The notes: generated by a model not told the origin, from the sequence alone. Shown: positions 23,961-31,143, numbered from the stretch's first letter. The stretch: DNA of 64,000 bases from Vibrio tubiashii ATCC 19109 (GCF_000772105.1 NZ_CP009355.1:868001-932000), one strand, 5' to 3'. Made by a program: numbers and translations.

Positions 23961-24072
23961 TACTCCAATAAAAAACCGCCCAACAGTAGGCGGTCTTATT
24001 GGTACTGGCTTATATGCCTTAGATACCTAATCAGATTTGGCTTAGATATGCCTTAAGTGTGACTAACTTCAC
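23961..24072 (-). promoter_or_regulatory. Duplicated late promoter/leader element, copy 2, with terminator-attenuator (ATPase gene)
   Basis: On the minus strand: AGTCACACTTAAGGCATATC, CTAAGGCATATAAG, CCAGTACCAATA, then ACCGCCTACTGTTGGGCGGT followed by TTTTTATTGGAGTAA and the ATPase start. The hairpin plus T-run is a strong intrinsic terminator lying between the putative promoter and the ATPase start, so expression would require readthrough. It begins directly after the stop of the upstream gene. Confidence 0.65.
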
Positions 24073-24564
24073 TTATGCGGCTTGCTCGGCTTCTTCGGCC
24101 TGCTTAGCTCTTAAGGCTTCAAGGCGATCGGCTTTCTTCAACTGGCGATGCTGCAGGAACAACGAAAGTCCGACAGTCGCCACGGCTAAACCCAGTCCAA
24201 TTTCTTCTTTGTACTTCACCGCCCATTCTGGCGGCTCAACGTTGTACTTGAGAATGACCGGGGCGGCGGCTTCTGCGACTTTGACTGCGTTTTCTTCACC
24301 AATCTCTAGGCGAGGGTCTGCGGCTTCCTGAATGACCATTTCAAGGCCACCCATCAGCGTGAGCGCTCCTTCTTTAGCGGCTTGGAGCATCATTTGCTCA
24401 CCGTCGGCTTTGGCTTGCTTTTCTTGCTTTTCAGTTTCTTGCTTCTCGAGCGCGGCTTCTGGGTCGAACTCTTCTTCAAGCTCTTTGAGGAAGTCGTTTT
24501 TGTCTTCGCTTGAAAGGGTTTGTAGTTCTTCGTTGAGTTCTAGTTGTTCTTCGTTCTCTTTCAT
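24073..24564 (-). CDS. Charged protein with one membrane helix
   Basis: 163 residues. The N-terminal 55 are very acidic and helical (ENEEQLELNEELQTLSSEDK, then QETEKQEKQAKADGEQM). A central helical part follows, then a membrane segment IGLGLAVATVGLSLFL near 130-145 and a basic/acidic C-terminus (HRQLKKADRLEALRAKQAEEAEQAA). No enzyme motif. Probably a virion membrane or assembly protein. Confidence 0.55.
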   Translation of the reverse strand: MKENEEQLELNEELQTLSSEDKNDFLKELEEEFDPEAALEKQETEKQEKQAKADGEQMMLQAAKEGALTLMGGLEMVIQEAADPRLEIGEENAVKVAEAAAPVILKYNVEPPEWAVKYKEEIGLGLAVATVGLSLFLQHRQLKKADRLEALRAKQAEEAEQAA

Positions 24565-24576
24565 TCTGAATCGTCC

Positions 24577-24981
24577 TTAAATTGCTTTTAATACGGTGAA
24601 GGCTTTGCCAAAGGCGAGGCCAAGTCCGGCACCGATACCCGCACATAACCAACCCGATACGCTGCCGGATGTGTTTTTAGGGGCAGAAGTCGTTTGTTTT
24701 GGCACTTCCGATTGCACTTGTTTGGCTTCTGGTTGCACTTCTTGTGCTTTTGGTGGCGTTGAAATCCGTTCCTGTTGCACTTCAAGTGGCTTATCGAGCT
24801 CTTCCAAAGGCATATATTGCTTTAGGTATTCTTGGGTGTTGGCATTGGCACGTTGCTCTGTGCAATTACAAACGTTACAGCGTCCCTTTAGGAAGGCCGC
24901 ACGTTTACCATTACAGCGGCTGACTTCCATGGGTGCGTTGCAGTTAGGGGCGGTGCATTTTACATAGCCTAGAATCTCCAT
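24577..24981 (-). CDS. Zinc-ribbon protein with C-terminal membrane helix
   Basis: 134 residues. Cysteines at VKCTAPNCNAPMEVSRC and GRCNVCNCTEQ form a zinc-ribbon-like cluster in the first 45 residues. A Glu/Gln-rich linker follows (VQPEAKQVQSEVPKQTTS), then a Gly-rich membrane segment (GWLCAGIGAGLGLAFG). PM2 encodes a zinc-finger late activator (P14); the zinc ribbon here makes a similar role possible, but the membrane tail is unlike it. Its start overlaps the upstream stop. Confidence 0.55.
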   Translation of the reverse strand: MEILGYVKCTAPNCNAPMEVSRCNGKRAAFLKGRCNVCNCTEQRANANTQEYLKQYMPLEELDKPLEVQQERISTPPKAQEVQPEAKQVQSEVPKQTTSAPKNTSGSVSGWLCAGIGAGLGLAFGKAFTVLKAI

Positions 24982-25232
24982 TACTTCTCTCCTTGTGTTT
25001 GTTCCACTTGGTCGCGCAGCTCGTCAATCTGCTGCTGTAGGTTTTCCAGTGCGGTGACTTTGCTTTCGAAGATAGACTTGGCCGCTTCGAAGTTCTTAAT
25101 GGCGTAGTCTTTGACGACTCCGGCCAGTTTGAACGCGGACACGCTCGACCAGTCAGGGGAGGCGTCTTCGAGTTCCTGACGTGAGCTTTTGATACCAGAA
25201 ATGATTTGGGTGAATTGGGTTCTTAGAGTCAT
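24981..25232 (-). CDS. 83-residue coiled-coil protein
   Basis: MTLRTQFTQIISGIKSSRQE, then KNFEAAKSIFESKVTALENL and QQQIDELRDQVEQTQGEK, a heptad-rich C-terminal half. It overlaps the repressor-like gene upstream by 4 bases and the zinc-ribbon gene downstream by one base. Function unknown. Confidence 0.5.
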   Translation of the reverse strand: MTLRTQFTQIISGIKSSRQELEDASPDWSSVSAFKLAGVVKDYAIKNFEAAKSIFESKVTALENLQQQIDELRDQVEQTQGEK

Positions 25233-25450
25233 TGCACGGCCTTAACTAAGCCGAGCTTAAGCAGTACATCAGTGGAGACTTGAATTTGTCCGGTTTCCCA
25301 GCGAGAAAGGGTGGCTTGAGTAACGGAAAGCTTATGCTTGTCTATGAACTCTTGTTGATTGAGTCCAGAGCGAATACGAGCATCAGAGATTAGGTGTGCG
25401 GTCATTGGATAACGGCATTCGCCGCTTTGTGCCGCTAGATTAGTTTTCAT
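25229..25450 (-). CDS. XRE/Cro-type DNA-binding regulator
   Basis: 73 residues with a helix-turn-helix: LISDARIRSGLNQQEFIDKHKLSVTQATLSRWETGQ, then VSTDVLLKLGLVKAV. A start at the Met of MTAHL is also possible. First gene of the structural operon, so it is likely to control it. The upstream region (25451-25560) is very AT-rich (ATATATAAATAAGG) and probably holds its promoter. Confidence 0.7.
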   Translation of the reverse strand: MKTNLAAQSGECRYPMTAHLISDARIRSGLNQQEFIDKHKLSVTQATLSRWETGQIQVSTDVLLKLGLVKAVQ

Positions 25451-25584
25451 GGCTCATTACCTTAACTGACGTTAATAGAAACAAGCCGGAAGAGTTTACG
25501 AAGTCATCGACTAGATATTATACATACAATATATAAATAAGGTACTTGTTTTATATATCTTGAATAGGGTTGCAAGTATCATAA

Positions 25585-25602
25585 AGGCCGCGGTTGCGGC
25601 CT
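25585..25602 (-). terminator. Terminator of the KAP NTPase gene
   Basis: On the minus strand AGGCCGC / GCGGCCT with loop AACC, followed by TTATGATA. It isolates the cargo gene from the structural operon. Confidence 0.65.
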
Positions 25603-25648
25603 GCTCAGTGCGAAAATTACAATAATATACGTGAAGGTATTTATGTAG

Positions 25649-27010
25649 TTATTTGGCAAGATTAATGGTTTGTATTACGTCAGCAAGTAACTTTAATCTT
25701 TCACCTTTTGCTGGAGGCCATCCAATGCCTTTAAAGTATTGACCAATTTCTTGATCCCATTTGTCCCGTTCTTGTTGGTCTTGTGCGATATAACTTTCTG
25801 AGTTGATATGGCATTCAGAACCAAGCATTACAGCAATCACTTGAAGGTGAGTGGGATGACGTAATTGGTCATTCCAATCAGGCAGTTGAGCAACGCCCAC
25901 AAACTCACCTAGAGCAGCAGCATCTAAACGATTACTTAAGGCAGAGTTAGCTAGATCAGGTTTAAGACTCGCCAACAAAATACCTAATAGTCGAATTTTC
26001 TTATACACCCAAAATACTTGGTTGTTTAGGCCGTGGTTGTTGGTGAGGACTTGATATATTTCGACGTGGCGTACGAAAGTCTCTACTTCACGTAAGGACA
26101 GGTTATTAATAGCAATAATTTGGGAAACAAACTTAAAATCGGAATCATGAGCCAAATCAGCGACCTTAATAAGTTCACTACTTTCCAAAAGGGCTCTGTA
26201 ATGACGAATTGACGCTAATGTACTATGGTGGTCATGCTCAATCGTTGTGTTTGGTATCGTGACGGTAAATTTAAGAAACTTGTCTAAATAACGCTGAGCG
26301 TCAATACTTTCCCCATAACGATGATTAATCGAAGCTTTTAGCTGATTCAAGTTTGTCACTAACACAAAATTGACACCCTCAACGTCAAATGTATGTTTAA
26401 TTGTTTCCAGCATCTGGACAGCAAAATCTGGGCGACAACGGTCAAGCTCGTCAATAAATATAAAGATTCGTTTCTTTTCGGCAATATCTTGTAGAGCTTC
26501 TTGTAGAGCCTTTAGATTTTTCTCAGCTTCAATATGATCTTTTAGCAATGATTCAACAGAAGTATCTATTGCTTTGTCAGCAACTTCTCTAATTTCATTT
26601 TCAAAGCCATCCAATACATGGTCAGCATCTTGCCTAAGGATATGGGAAACGAGCGCTTTACCACCAACTTTTAAGCCATACCTCAATGCGGGAACCGACT
26701 TTTGGATAATTCCTTTTTGTTCAGTTTCATCTGGTATAACTTCTAAGACTTTGGCCAGCACCGTTAATAGAGGTTCATCTGCATGGTCTGCTTTGAATGC
26801 ATCAATGTAAATTAGATGATGCTCCTCTGTCTCACTCATTAGATGGATTAATTTTTGGCAAAACTCAGTTTTACCTAATCCCCACGAACCATCAATTACG
26901 AGGGGAGATGTAGAGATGTTGGAGTTAAGTATTTTAATGATCTTTTCAGCTATATTTCTACGCTTAAACTCATCACGTTTTTCAAATGACATCTGGTTAT
27001 TTTCTAGCAT
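25649..27010 (-). CDS. KAP-family P-loop NTPase, probable defence cargo
   Basis: 453 residues. Walker A GSWGLGKTEF (41-50) and an extended Walker B IFIFIDELDRCRPDFAVQML (182-201) with the DELDRCxP signature of KAP NTPases, followed by VNFVLVTNLNQLKASI. No membrane insertion is visible between the Walker motifs, unlike classical KAP proteins such as PifA. KAP NTPases recur in phage exclusion and other conflict systems. It is a single-gene unit with its own terminator, set between the rep region and the late operon. AT-rich relative to the structural genes. A start at MSFEKRDEF, six codons in, is possible. Confidence 0.85.
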   Translation of the reverse strand: MLENNQMSFEKRDEFKRRNIAEKIIKILNSNISTSPLVIDGSWGLGKTEFCQKLIHLMSETEEHHLIYIDAFKADHADEPLLTVLAKVLEVIPDETEQKGIIQKSVPALRYGLKVGGKALVSHILRQDADHVLDGFENEIREVADKAIDTSVESLLKDHIEAEKNLKALQEALQDIAEKKRIFIFIDELDRCRPDFAVQMLETIKHTFDVEGVNFVLVTNLNQLKASINHRYGESIDAQRYLDKFLKFTVTIPNTTIEHDHHSTLASIRHYRALLESSELIKVADLAHDSDFKFVSQIIAINNLSLREVETFVRHVEIYQVLTNNHGLNNQVFWVYKKIRLLGILLASLKPDLANSALSNRLDAAALGEFVGVAQLPDWNDQLRHPTHLQVIAVMLGSECHINSESYIAQDQQERDKWDQEIGQYFKGIGWPPAKGERLKLLADVIQTINLAK

Positions 27011-27544
27011 CTTACTGGTATGTTGTGGTGAATTGTTTAGCTATCCTATCATCTGTATACAGCTAAAGTATTGATGCAACGCGTGTTATAGATTTTTGTG
27101 CTCAGCGAACAACATCACCTTTCATCTTGCTAGAAGCATCGCGAAGCGATAGAAACGGCCTATATCCTCAAAGCCTTTGAGAAAGCCTGTCGATTGTATT
27201 GGGGTGATTCAGCGCAATTGAAGTAGCCCCTAGCTTTAGCTAGGAAATGGCACTTCACTCTCCAGACCTCAGAATGAGGTCGTTATTCCTTTCTTTTTAA
27301 TTTATTAATTTGGGGAAAAGGTAATGCGGTATTTCTCCCGTCGGATTCAGTAACTAATCTAACTCCGTATGCACTAAAAAAAATAACTAGGTGCGACATA
27401 CCCAAACGCTATGGGAATTTTTCGAATAATGGGAAAATATCAGTGGGCAAATCCGTCTTGTTGATGGGTCATCGAACAATAAATAGACAGCGTTAGAGTA
27501 GGGAGATCGCGTTAAGATCCGGAGCTAACCGGATAGACTGGAGA
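27011..27544. other. Gene-free region with several hairpins, candidate replication origin
   Basis: 534 bases downstream of rep. Hairpins: CCTAGC / GCTAGG with loop TTTA (27229-27244), GACCTCA / TGAGGTC with loop GAA followed by a T-rich stretch (27265-27300), and ATCCGG / CCGGAT (27517-27534). A repeated ATGGGAA occurs near 27411-27436. A 26-codon frame without a start (27149-27226) may be a coding scrap. For an initiator of this type the origin is often just downstream of rep, hence the guess. The hairpin at 27265 may also simply be a terminator. Confidence 0.35.
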
Positions 27545-28354
27545 TTATGCGGAGAATCCGCAGGATTTGAGCCTTGTATTGACCATACGGTCTAGCTCAT
27601 AGTCAGAGAGTAGGAGGTGTTCACCGCGCTTTGTCATGCGGTCTAGAATGATTTTGACGGCTCTAGAGCGGTCAGTAATCTTTGAGATAGTCTTCTTGAA
27701 GCAGCCTTCTGAAATAGCTTTCACACGTCTTTCAATTGTGCCTTCCCATAGGGTGTTACGCACCGTTAAAAGCCTTTCATGCAAGTTCCAACCTGTTTCA
27801 GCATAAGCCTTTTCATCGGCTATTCTGAATGCGTCTTCAAGCTTGCGCCCAGCGACAGGCCCTGCCAGGTAACAAAAGTCATCTTCAACCTTGTAGATTT
27901 GGTTGTAAGGTAGCCCGTTCTCATCGAAAACAAGTCCGGCTTTCTTGTCGGTCGTTTCTTTGTCACCAGTGAAAGCAGGGGAGATAATACCCATTTTCAC
28001 GGCCAACTCTAACAGGCGCGATACAGTTGGCTGACTCACGCCAATATCTTTAGCGATTTGGCCTTGAGTACCGTTACTTGAGAATGTACGTGTTTCTAGA
28101 GAGACATTAGCCGTGATCCAAAGACACAGCTGTGTGAAGTTATTGCGGCGGTTCATGCGCTTAAAAGTATCAATGCCGTGATTCTTGTATAAGCGTTGAA
28201 CGAAAGAAGGTTTGGAGAGCGCGCCATGCTTCATAATGGCGCGGAATACGTCGGATTTTCCTTTGGGTAGATAAGCTTTACCACCGTTCTTAACACTCTC
28301 ACGTGCAAAGAAGTTGTATTTGGTGACTAGCTCTAGGTAATCCGGTTTGCTCAT
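27545..28354 (-). CDS. Replication initiator-like protein
   Basis: 269 residues, basic. A winged-helix region contains GTQGQIAKDIGVSQPTVSRLLELAVKMGII (about 103-132). The first part (LPKGKSDVFRAIMKHGALSK, RMNRRNNFTQLCLWITANV) and the basic C-terminus (RRVKAISEGCFKKTISKI) resemble theta-type plasmid or phage RepA proteins. No rolling-circle HUH motif or paired catalytic Tyr is visible, so it differs from PM2 P12. It starts 16 bases after the 67-residue gene. Called Rep by position and helix-turn-helix character. Confidence 0.5.
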   Translation of the reverse strand: MSKPDYLELVTKYNFFARESVKNGGKAYLPKGKSDVFRAIMKHGALSKPSFVQRLYKNHGIDTFKRMNRRNNFTQLCLWITANVSLETRTFSSNGTQGQIAKDIGVSQPTVSRLLELAVKMGIISPAFTGDKETTDKKAGLVFDENGLPYNQIYKVEDDFCYLAGPVAGRKLEDAFRIADEKAYAETGWNLHERLLTVRNTLWEGTIERRVKAISEGCFKKTISKITDRSRAVKIILDRMTKRGEHLLLSDYELDRMVNTRLKSCGFSA

Positions 28355-28370
28355 GGTAGGTTAAGCCGCC

Positions 28371-28574
28371 TTACTTATCGCGCCAAGTAAGAGTTGCTTC
28401 AATTTGGTTTCTAACAACCGTTAAGTGATTGATAGCGCCACGATAGTAGTTAGCGTTTAGCTGTTTTTGGTGTGCTGTGAATTCTTCGTTGGCTTGATCG
28501 TTAGCCATGTGCTTTTCTGCTAATGCGATGCGCTCATTTATGAGATTGAGAGCTGTTTTACTATTTGCTGACAT
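28371..28574 (-). CDS. 67-residue helical protein upstream of rep
   Basis: MSANSKTALNLINERIALAE, then AHQKQLNANYYRGAINHLTVVRNQIEATLTW. AAGGATC lies 8 bases before the ATG. All helical, no known family. First gene of the replication transcript. Confidence 0.6.
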   Translation of the reverse strand: MSANSKTALNLINERIALAEKHMANDQANEEFTAHQKQLNANYYRGAINHLTVVRNQIEATLTWRDK

Positions 28575-28868
28575 AATGTTGATCCTTATTTGATGCTCTT
28601 GGTCAATAATTGGGGTTAGGAAACATCTTCAAGAGTCCCGCTGTTAGAGTTCCGAACCTCTAACAGCGGGTCGTTCATCGTTATAAGGGAACATGAACTG
28701 TGATGATGTTTCGTAAAGTCTCCCGACTTGACATGCTCAAGTATCACCGGCGCTCTTCAAAGCCTGTTCAACCTGAACGATTCAGATTAAAGATCATTTT
28801 CATTTTGAATGATAGTCAGTTGTTTATCACCACGGGGTTAATCTATCCTTAGGATGGAGGTAGAAAAC
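28575..28868. promoter_or_regulatory. Divergent control region between rep operon and DUF3693 regulator
   Basis: Holds a perfect 13-bp inverted repeat CCCGCTGTTAGAG / CTCTAACAGCGGG with an 8-base loop (28637-28670) that lacks a T-tract. Two odd-spaced palindromes follow: GTTCA-ACC-TGAAC (28766-28778) and TCATT-TTG-AATGA (28800-28812). The palindromes are candidate operators for the adjacent regulator; the long hairpin may be an origin structure, cruciform or terminator. Confidence 0.5.
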
Positions 28869-29141
28869 ATGATAACCACTCTAGACTTGTTAAACCGATT
28901 ACGCGTTGAAAAACAACTAGATAGCGACAGACAGGTCGCTAGATTTTTAGGATTAAGCCAACCTTCAGTTCAAAAATGGCGTCACGGTGGAACAATGAGT
29001 GATGATATAGCGTGTGAAGTAGCAGAAATCTTAGGATTAGATGCTGATTTAGTATTACTCGCCATTATCGCTGAACGTTCTAAGAATGGACGTGCAATTG
29101 AAGCTTTAGAGCGTCTAACTGATAATAAAAAATCAGCTTGA
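28869..29141 (+). CDS. DUF3693-type phage regulator with Cro-like helix-turn-helix
   Basis: 90 residues from the ATG at 28869 (GGAGG 8 bases upstream; a Met five codons earlier has none). MITTLDLLNRLRVEKQLDSD, RQVARFLGLSQPSVQKWRHGG, then CEVAEILGLDADLVLLAIIAERS, the usual order of DUF3693 proteins of Vibrio phages. Divergent from the rep operon, so probably the copy-control or lysogeny repressor. A terminator at 29159 separates it from dif. Confidence 0.7.
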   Translation: MITTLDLLNRLRVEKQLDSDRQVARFLGLSQPSVQKWRHGGTMSDDIACEVAEILGLDADLVLLAIIAERSKNGRAIEALERLTDNKKSA

Positions 29142-29158
29142 TTATTGAGGCAAAAAGT

Positions 29159-29204
29159 AAAGGTATCTAGTTGATATTGTTAAGAAAGATACCTTTCTTT
29201 TTTG
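29159..29204 (+). terminator. Terminator between regulator and dif
   Basis: AAAGGTATCT / AGATACCTTT with an 18-base loop, followed by CTTTTTTG. It ends 8 bases before dif. Confidence 0.75.
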
Positions 29205-29212
29205 TCTCTTTC

Positions 29213-29240
29213 AGTGCGTATTATGTACGTTATGTTAAAT
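29213..29240 (+). other. dif2: dif site (chromosome II, dif2)
   Basis: XerC arm AGTGCGTATTA, centre TGTACG, XerD arm TTATGTTAAAT, 28 bp. The arms match remembered V. cholerae dif sequences, the XerD arm exactly. It is where XerC/XerD resolve chromosome dimers and where filamentous and other integrase-less elements insert. yciH follows on the core side. Confidence 0.92.
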
Positions 29241-29253
29241 GTGGTTTGGTATT

Positions 29254-29280
29254 AAGAAAGGACTACTTTTGTCCTTTCTT
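29254..29280. repeat. Inverted repeat beside dif
   Basis: AAGAAAGGAC / GTCCTTTCTT with loop TACTTTT. It lies between dif and the end of yciH and may be the yciH terminator, although neither side has a long T-run. Confidence 0.4.
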
Positions 29281-29391
29281 CTCTACTCTATGGTTTTCTA
29301 CTTTGAGCCGCGAAATTCAACATAACTAGATTTACCATAAAATACCTAATAATCAGTTCGATAATCAGAGATTAACTCACTGCTTATTGGT

Positions 29392-29703
29392 TTAGCCGCC
29401 AGCGAGTTTTACTGTGTGGCCTTTCTTTTCTAGGTGCGCTTTGATCTTGTCACGTGCATCACCTTGAATTTCAATTGTGCCGTCTTTAACTGAACCACCG
29501 CAGCCACAAACTTTTTTAAGTTCTGCGGCTAATAGTTTAAGTGGCGCATCATCTAAATCGAGCCCAGTAACAATAGAAACGCCTTTACCTTTGCGTCCTT
29601 TAGTTTGGCGTTGGATACGTACAATGCCATCGCCTTTTTCGCGTTGAGGCTTTTCTTCTTCAGGTTTGATGCGACCTACGTCAGTGCTATATACAAGAGT
29701 CAT
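29392..29703 (-). CDS. yciH: YciH, SUI1/eIF1-family translation factor
   Basis: 103 residues. Ends with the SUI1 fold: GKGVSIVTGLDLDDAPLKLL, AAELKKVCGCGGSVKDGTIE, IQGDARDKIKAHLEKKGHTV, which is the family consensus. Bacterial YciH can influence initiation fidelity on the 30S subunit. First core gene right of dif2, transcribed toward the site. Confidence 0.95.
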   Translation of the reverse strand: MTLVYSTDVGRIKPEEEKPQREKGDGIVRIQRQTKGRKGKGVSIVTGLDLDDAPLKLLAAELKKVCGCGGSVKDGTIEIQGDARDKIKAHLEKKGHTVKLAGG

Positions 29704-29709
29704 ACAGTT

Positions 29710-30093
29710 TTACTTCTTCTGTTGCTGTTCAGCTTTTTGCTTAGCGACCAAGTATGCCTCTATGTGCTTCTGAATAGCAAGCTTTCCGCCTTTAATTAGC
29801 CTTCCATTAAAGAAACAGTACCAGCTGTTTACGTCACCGGTGTCATTTTTGATGGTGTATCCATGAAAGTTTTCTTGTGCGGGTTGCCCGGTAGCTTTCT
29901 GTTTACTCGCCAGTGAATTGAATTCTTTAGGATCAATGATTGTTGCCGTATCACAAAACCAATCGATGCTTTTCTTCACGGCTGCCATACTTCCTGACAA
30001 CACGTGTTGTTTGATTTGTACTTGCCAAACTTCAGTCGAATTTCCAGCAGATTTGAGGGTGAAACCTCGGTAAGTTGCAGCAGCCATAGTCAT
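29710..30093 (-). CDS. DUF3319-type Vibrio protein
   Basis: 127 residues from the ATG of MTMAAATYRGFTL; a frame opening further upstream (30147) adds residues unlike the family. Two similar halves: YRGFTLKSAGNSTEVWQVQI and FHGYTIKNDTGDVNSWYCFF, each with a KxSIDWF/KHIEAYL-like helix. It looks like a duplicated small fold known in Vibrio as DUF3319; function unknown. It lies 6 bases upstream of yciH, probably one transcript. Confidence 0.7.
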   Translation of the reverse strand: MTMAAATYRGFTLKSAGNSTEVWQVQIKQHVLSGSMAAVKKSIDWFCDTATIIDPKEFNSLASKQKATGQPAQENFHGYTIKNDTGDVNSWYCFFNGRLIKGGKLAIQKHIEAYLVAKQKAEQQQKK

Positions 30094-30186
30094 TATTATC
30101 TTTGTATTCAGATAGTTTAATAATAATTGTAAATCTCTCATTATCAAGTATATTTATCGTACGTTTCGTGGTTATGGTGCGTTAAA

Positions 30187-31143
30187 ATGCGGAAAAATGT
30201 TCGCGTCGTCACATGTGAAGGTGAGAGAAAACAATTCGTTAATAAGTTATTAAACAATATAACTATCGAAGAGGTAAATGATTTATTGAACGGTGAGTAC
30301 GCCCGCAATTCTCTATTAGCTATGCGCAAAGATTGGAATCTATTTAACGAATTTTGTTCGCAAAAAGGTGTGAATTCCCTACCCGCAGCGTCCACCGCAG
30401 TACGTTTGTTCTTAGAGAAAGAGTCGAAGCAAAGGAAGTACTCAACCATCAAACGTTACAGTGTGACATTGGGTTTATTCCACAAAACGTTAAACTTACC
30501 AGACCCTACTTCTAACATTTCCGTTCGAAACTTACTTGCGTCACTAAGAATCGATAAAAAATCCGACGCGAAATCAACAACCTCTTTCAATAGACAGCAT
30601 TTGGAAACGCTAACAAATCTACTTACGCCTTCTAAGCATGTCAGAGATGTTAGAAACCTAGCGATATATCATCTTATGTTCGAGTGCATGCTTAAACGTT
30701 CCGAACTACGAGATCTAGAATTGAAAAGCGTTTGTTTAAATGACGGTGTTGTTAGTATTTGGATAAGCACTGAAGAGTATCGTTTATCAGACGAAGCCTG
30801 TGAGATTTTAAATCGATGGTTGACTGTACGTGGGAGTCACAATGGTGCGCTCTTTAACGCAATAGACAAACACGGCAATATAAGTGATGAGGCGCTTAAC
30901 GATTCGTCAATTTATCGTATTCTGCGTTCGGCCAGTGATAAGCTAAAGCTAGGTGTTAAGTTCTCTGGTCTATCATTGCGAGTGGGTGCGGCGAATGAGC
31001 TCGCTTCTCAAGGTATGAAAGTTAAAGATATTCAACGCTTTGGGAGATGGAAAAGTGCCGCTATGCCCTATCAATACATAGGAAATCAATCTCAAGCAGC
31101 ACTTGAACGCATGGTTTATAAAAGCTTTAAACCGTGGGATTAG
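30187..31143 (+). CDS. Tyrosine recombinase-like protein near dif2
   Basis: 318 residues. N-terminal core-binding region about 10-105 (RNSLLAMRKDWNLFNEFC), catalytic region about 125-318: CMLKRSELRDLELKSV (first Arg), SGLSLRVGAANELASQGM (second Arg, but Ser in the usual His place), QRFGRWKSAAMPYQYIG (Trp where His is common, then the Tyr). Arg, Arg and Tyr are present while both His are altered, so activity may be modified, as in some Cre-like proteins with Trp. It overlaps the end of ddl tail to tail and lies about 950 bases from dif2, outside the island. It may be core, or a remnant of another element. Confidence 0.7.
   Translation: MRKNVRVVTCEGERKQFVNKLLNNITIEEVNDLLNGEYARNSLLAMRKDWNLFNEFCSQKGVNSLPAASTAVRLFLEKESKQRKYSTIKRYSVTLGLFHKTLNLPDPTSNISVRNLLASLRIDKKSDAKSTTSFNRQHLETLTNLLTPSKHVRDVRNLAIYHLMFECMLKRSELRDLELKSVCLNDGVVSIWISTEEYRLSDEACEILNRWLTVRGSHNGALFNAIDKHGNISDEALNDSSIYRILRSASDKLKLGVKFSGLSLRVGAANELASQGMKVKDIQRFGRWKSAAMPYQYIGNQSQAALERMVYKSFKPWD

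Larger units (their letters stand above)
9730..29240. mobile_element. Xer/dif-associated genomic island, two tandem elements
   Basis: This block separates the YoaH-family gene from yciH, which I believe are neighbours across dif2 in V. cholerae. It is bounded on the right by a canonical dif site and contains a second dif-like site at 16865-16893 in the same orientation. It holds phage structural, lysis and replication genes plus defence-type cargo, and no integrase of its own. The right boundary is firm. The left boundary is not resolved: no convincing third dif copy is visible between 9730 and 10276. Confidence 0.75.
16865..29240. mobile_element. Element B: tailless PM2-like (corticovirus-type) prophage at dif2
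   Basis: Flanked by dif-like and dif sites in direct orientation. Minus-strand genes run from replication (rep, 28354-27545) through regulators (25450-24577), packaging ATPase, capsid protein and small membrane proteins to lysis functions (18764-17465). No terminase, portal or tail genes and no integrase are present. The ATPase + capsid + many tiny membrane proteins layout is that of internal-membrane tailless phages. A KAP NTPase gene (25649-27010) is probable cargo. Confidence 0.7.

Noticed and set aside
23172..24072. The two leader elements as a CRISPR-like or transposon direct repeat
   Set aside because: Only two copies, both upstream of phage genes with aligned hairpins and ribosome sites; a regulatory duplication explains them better.
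24332..24580. 82-codon plus-strand Ser-rich frame opposite the acidic phage protein
   Set aside because: Antisense of Glu/Lys-rich codons gives Ser/Phe runs; no other support.
27149..27226. Open frame of 26 codons (AYILKAFEKACRLYWGDSAQ) downstream of rep
   Set aside because: No start codon and preceded by stops; may be a scrap of a lost gene, but nothing identifies it.
27545..28354. Rolling-circle Rep like PM2 P12
   Set aside because: No HUH motif or paired catalytic Tyr pattern visible; a winged-helix initiator fits better.
28637..28670. tRNA-like T-arm (hairpin with loop TTCCGAAC)
   Set aside because: No anticodon or D arm around it; not a tRNA gene.
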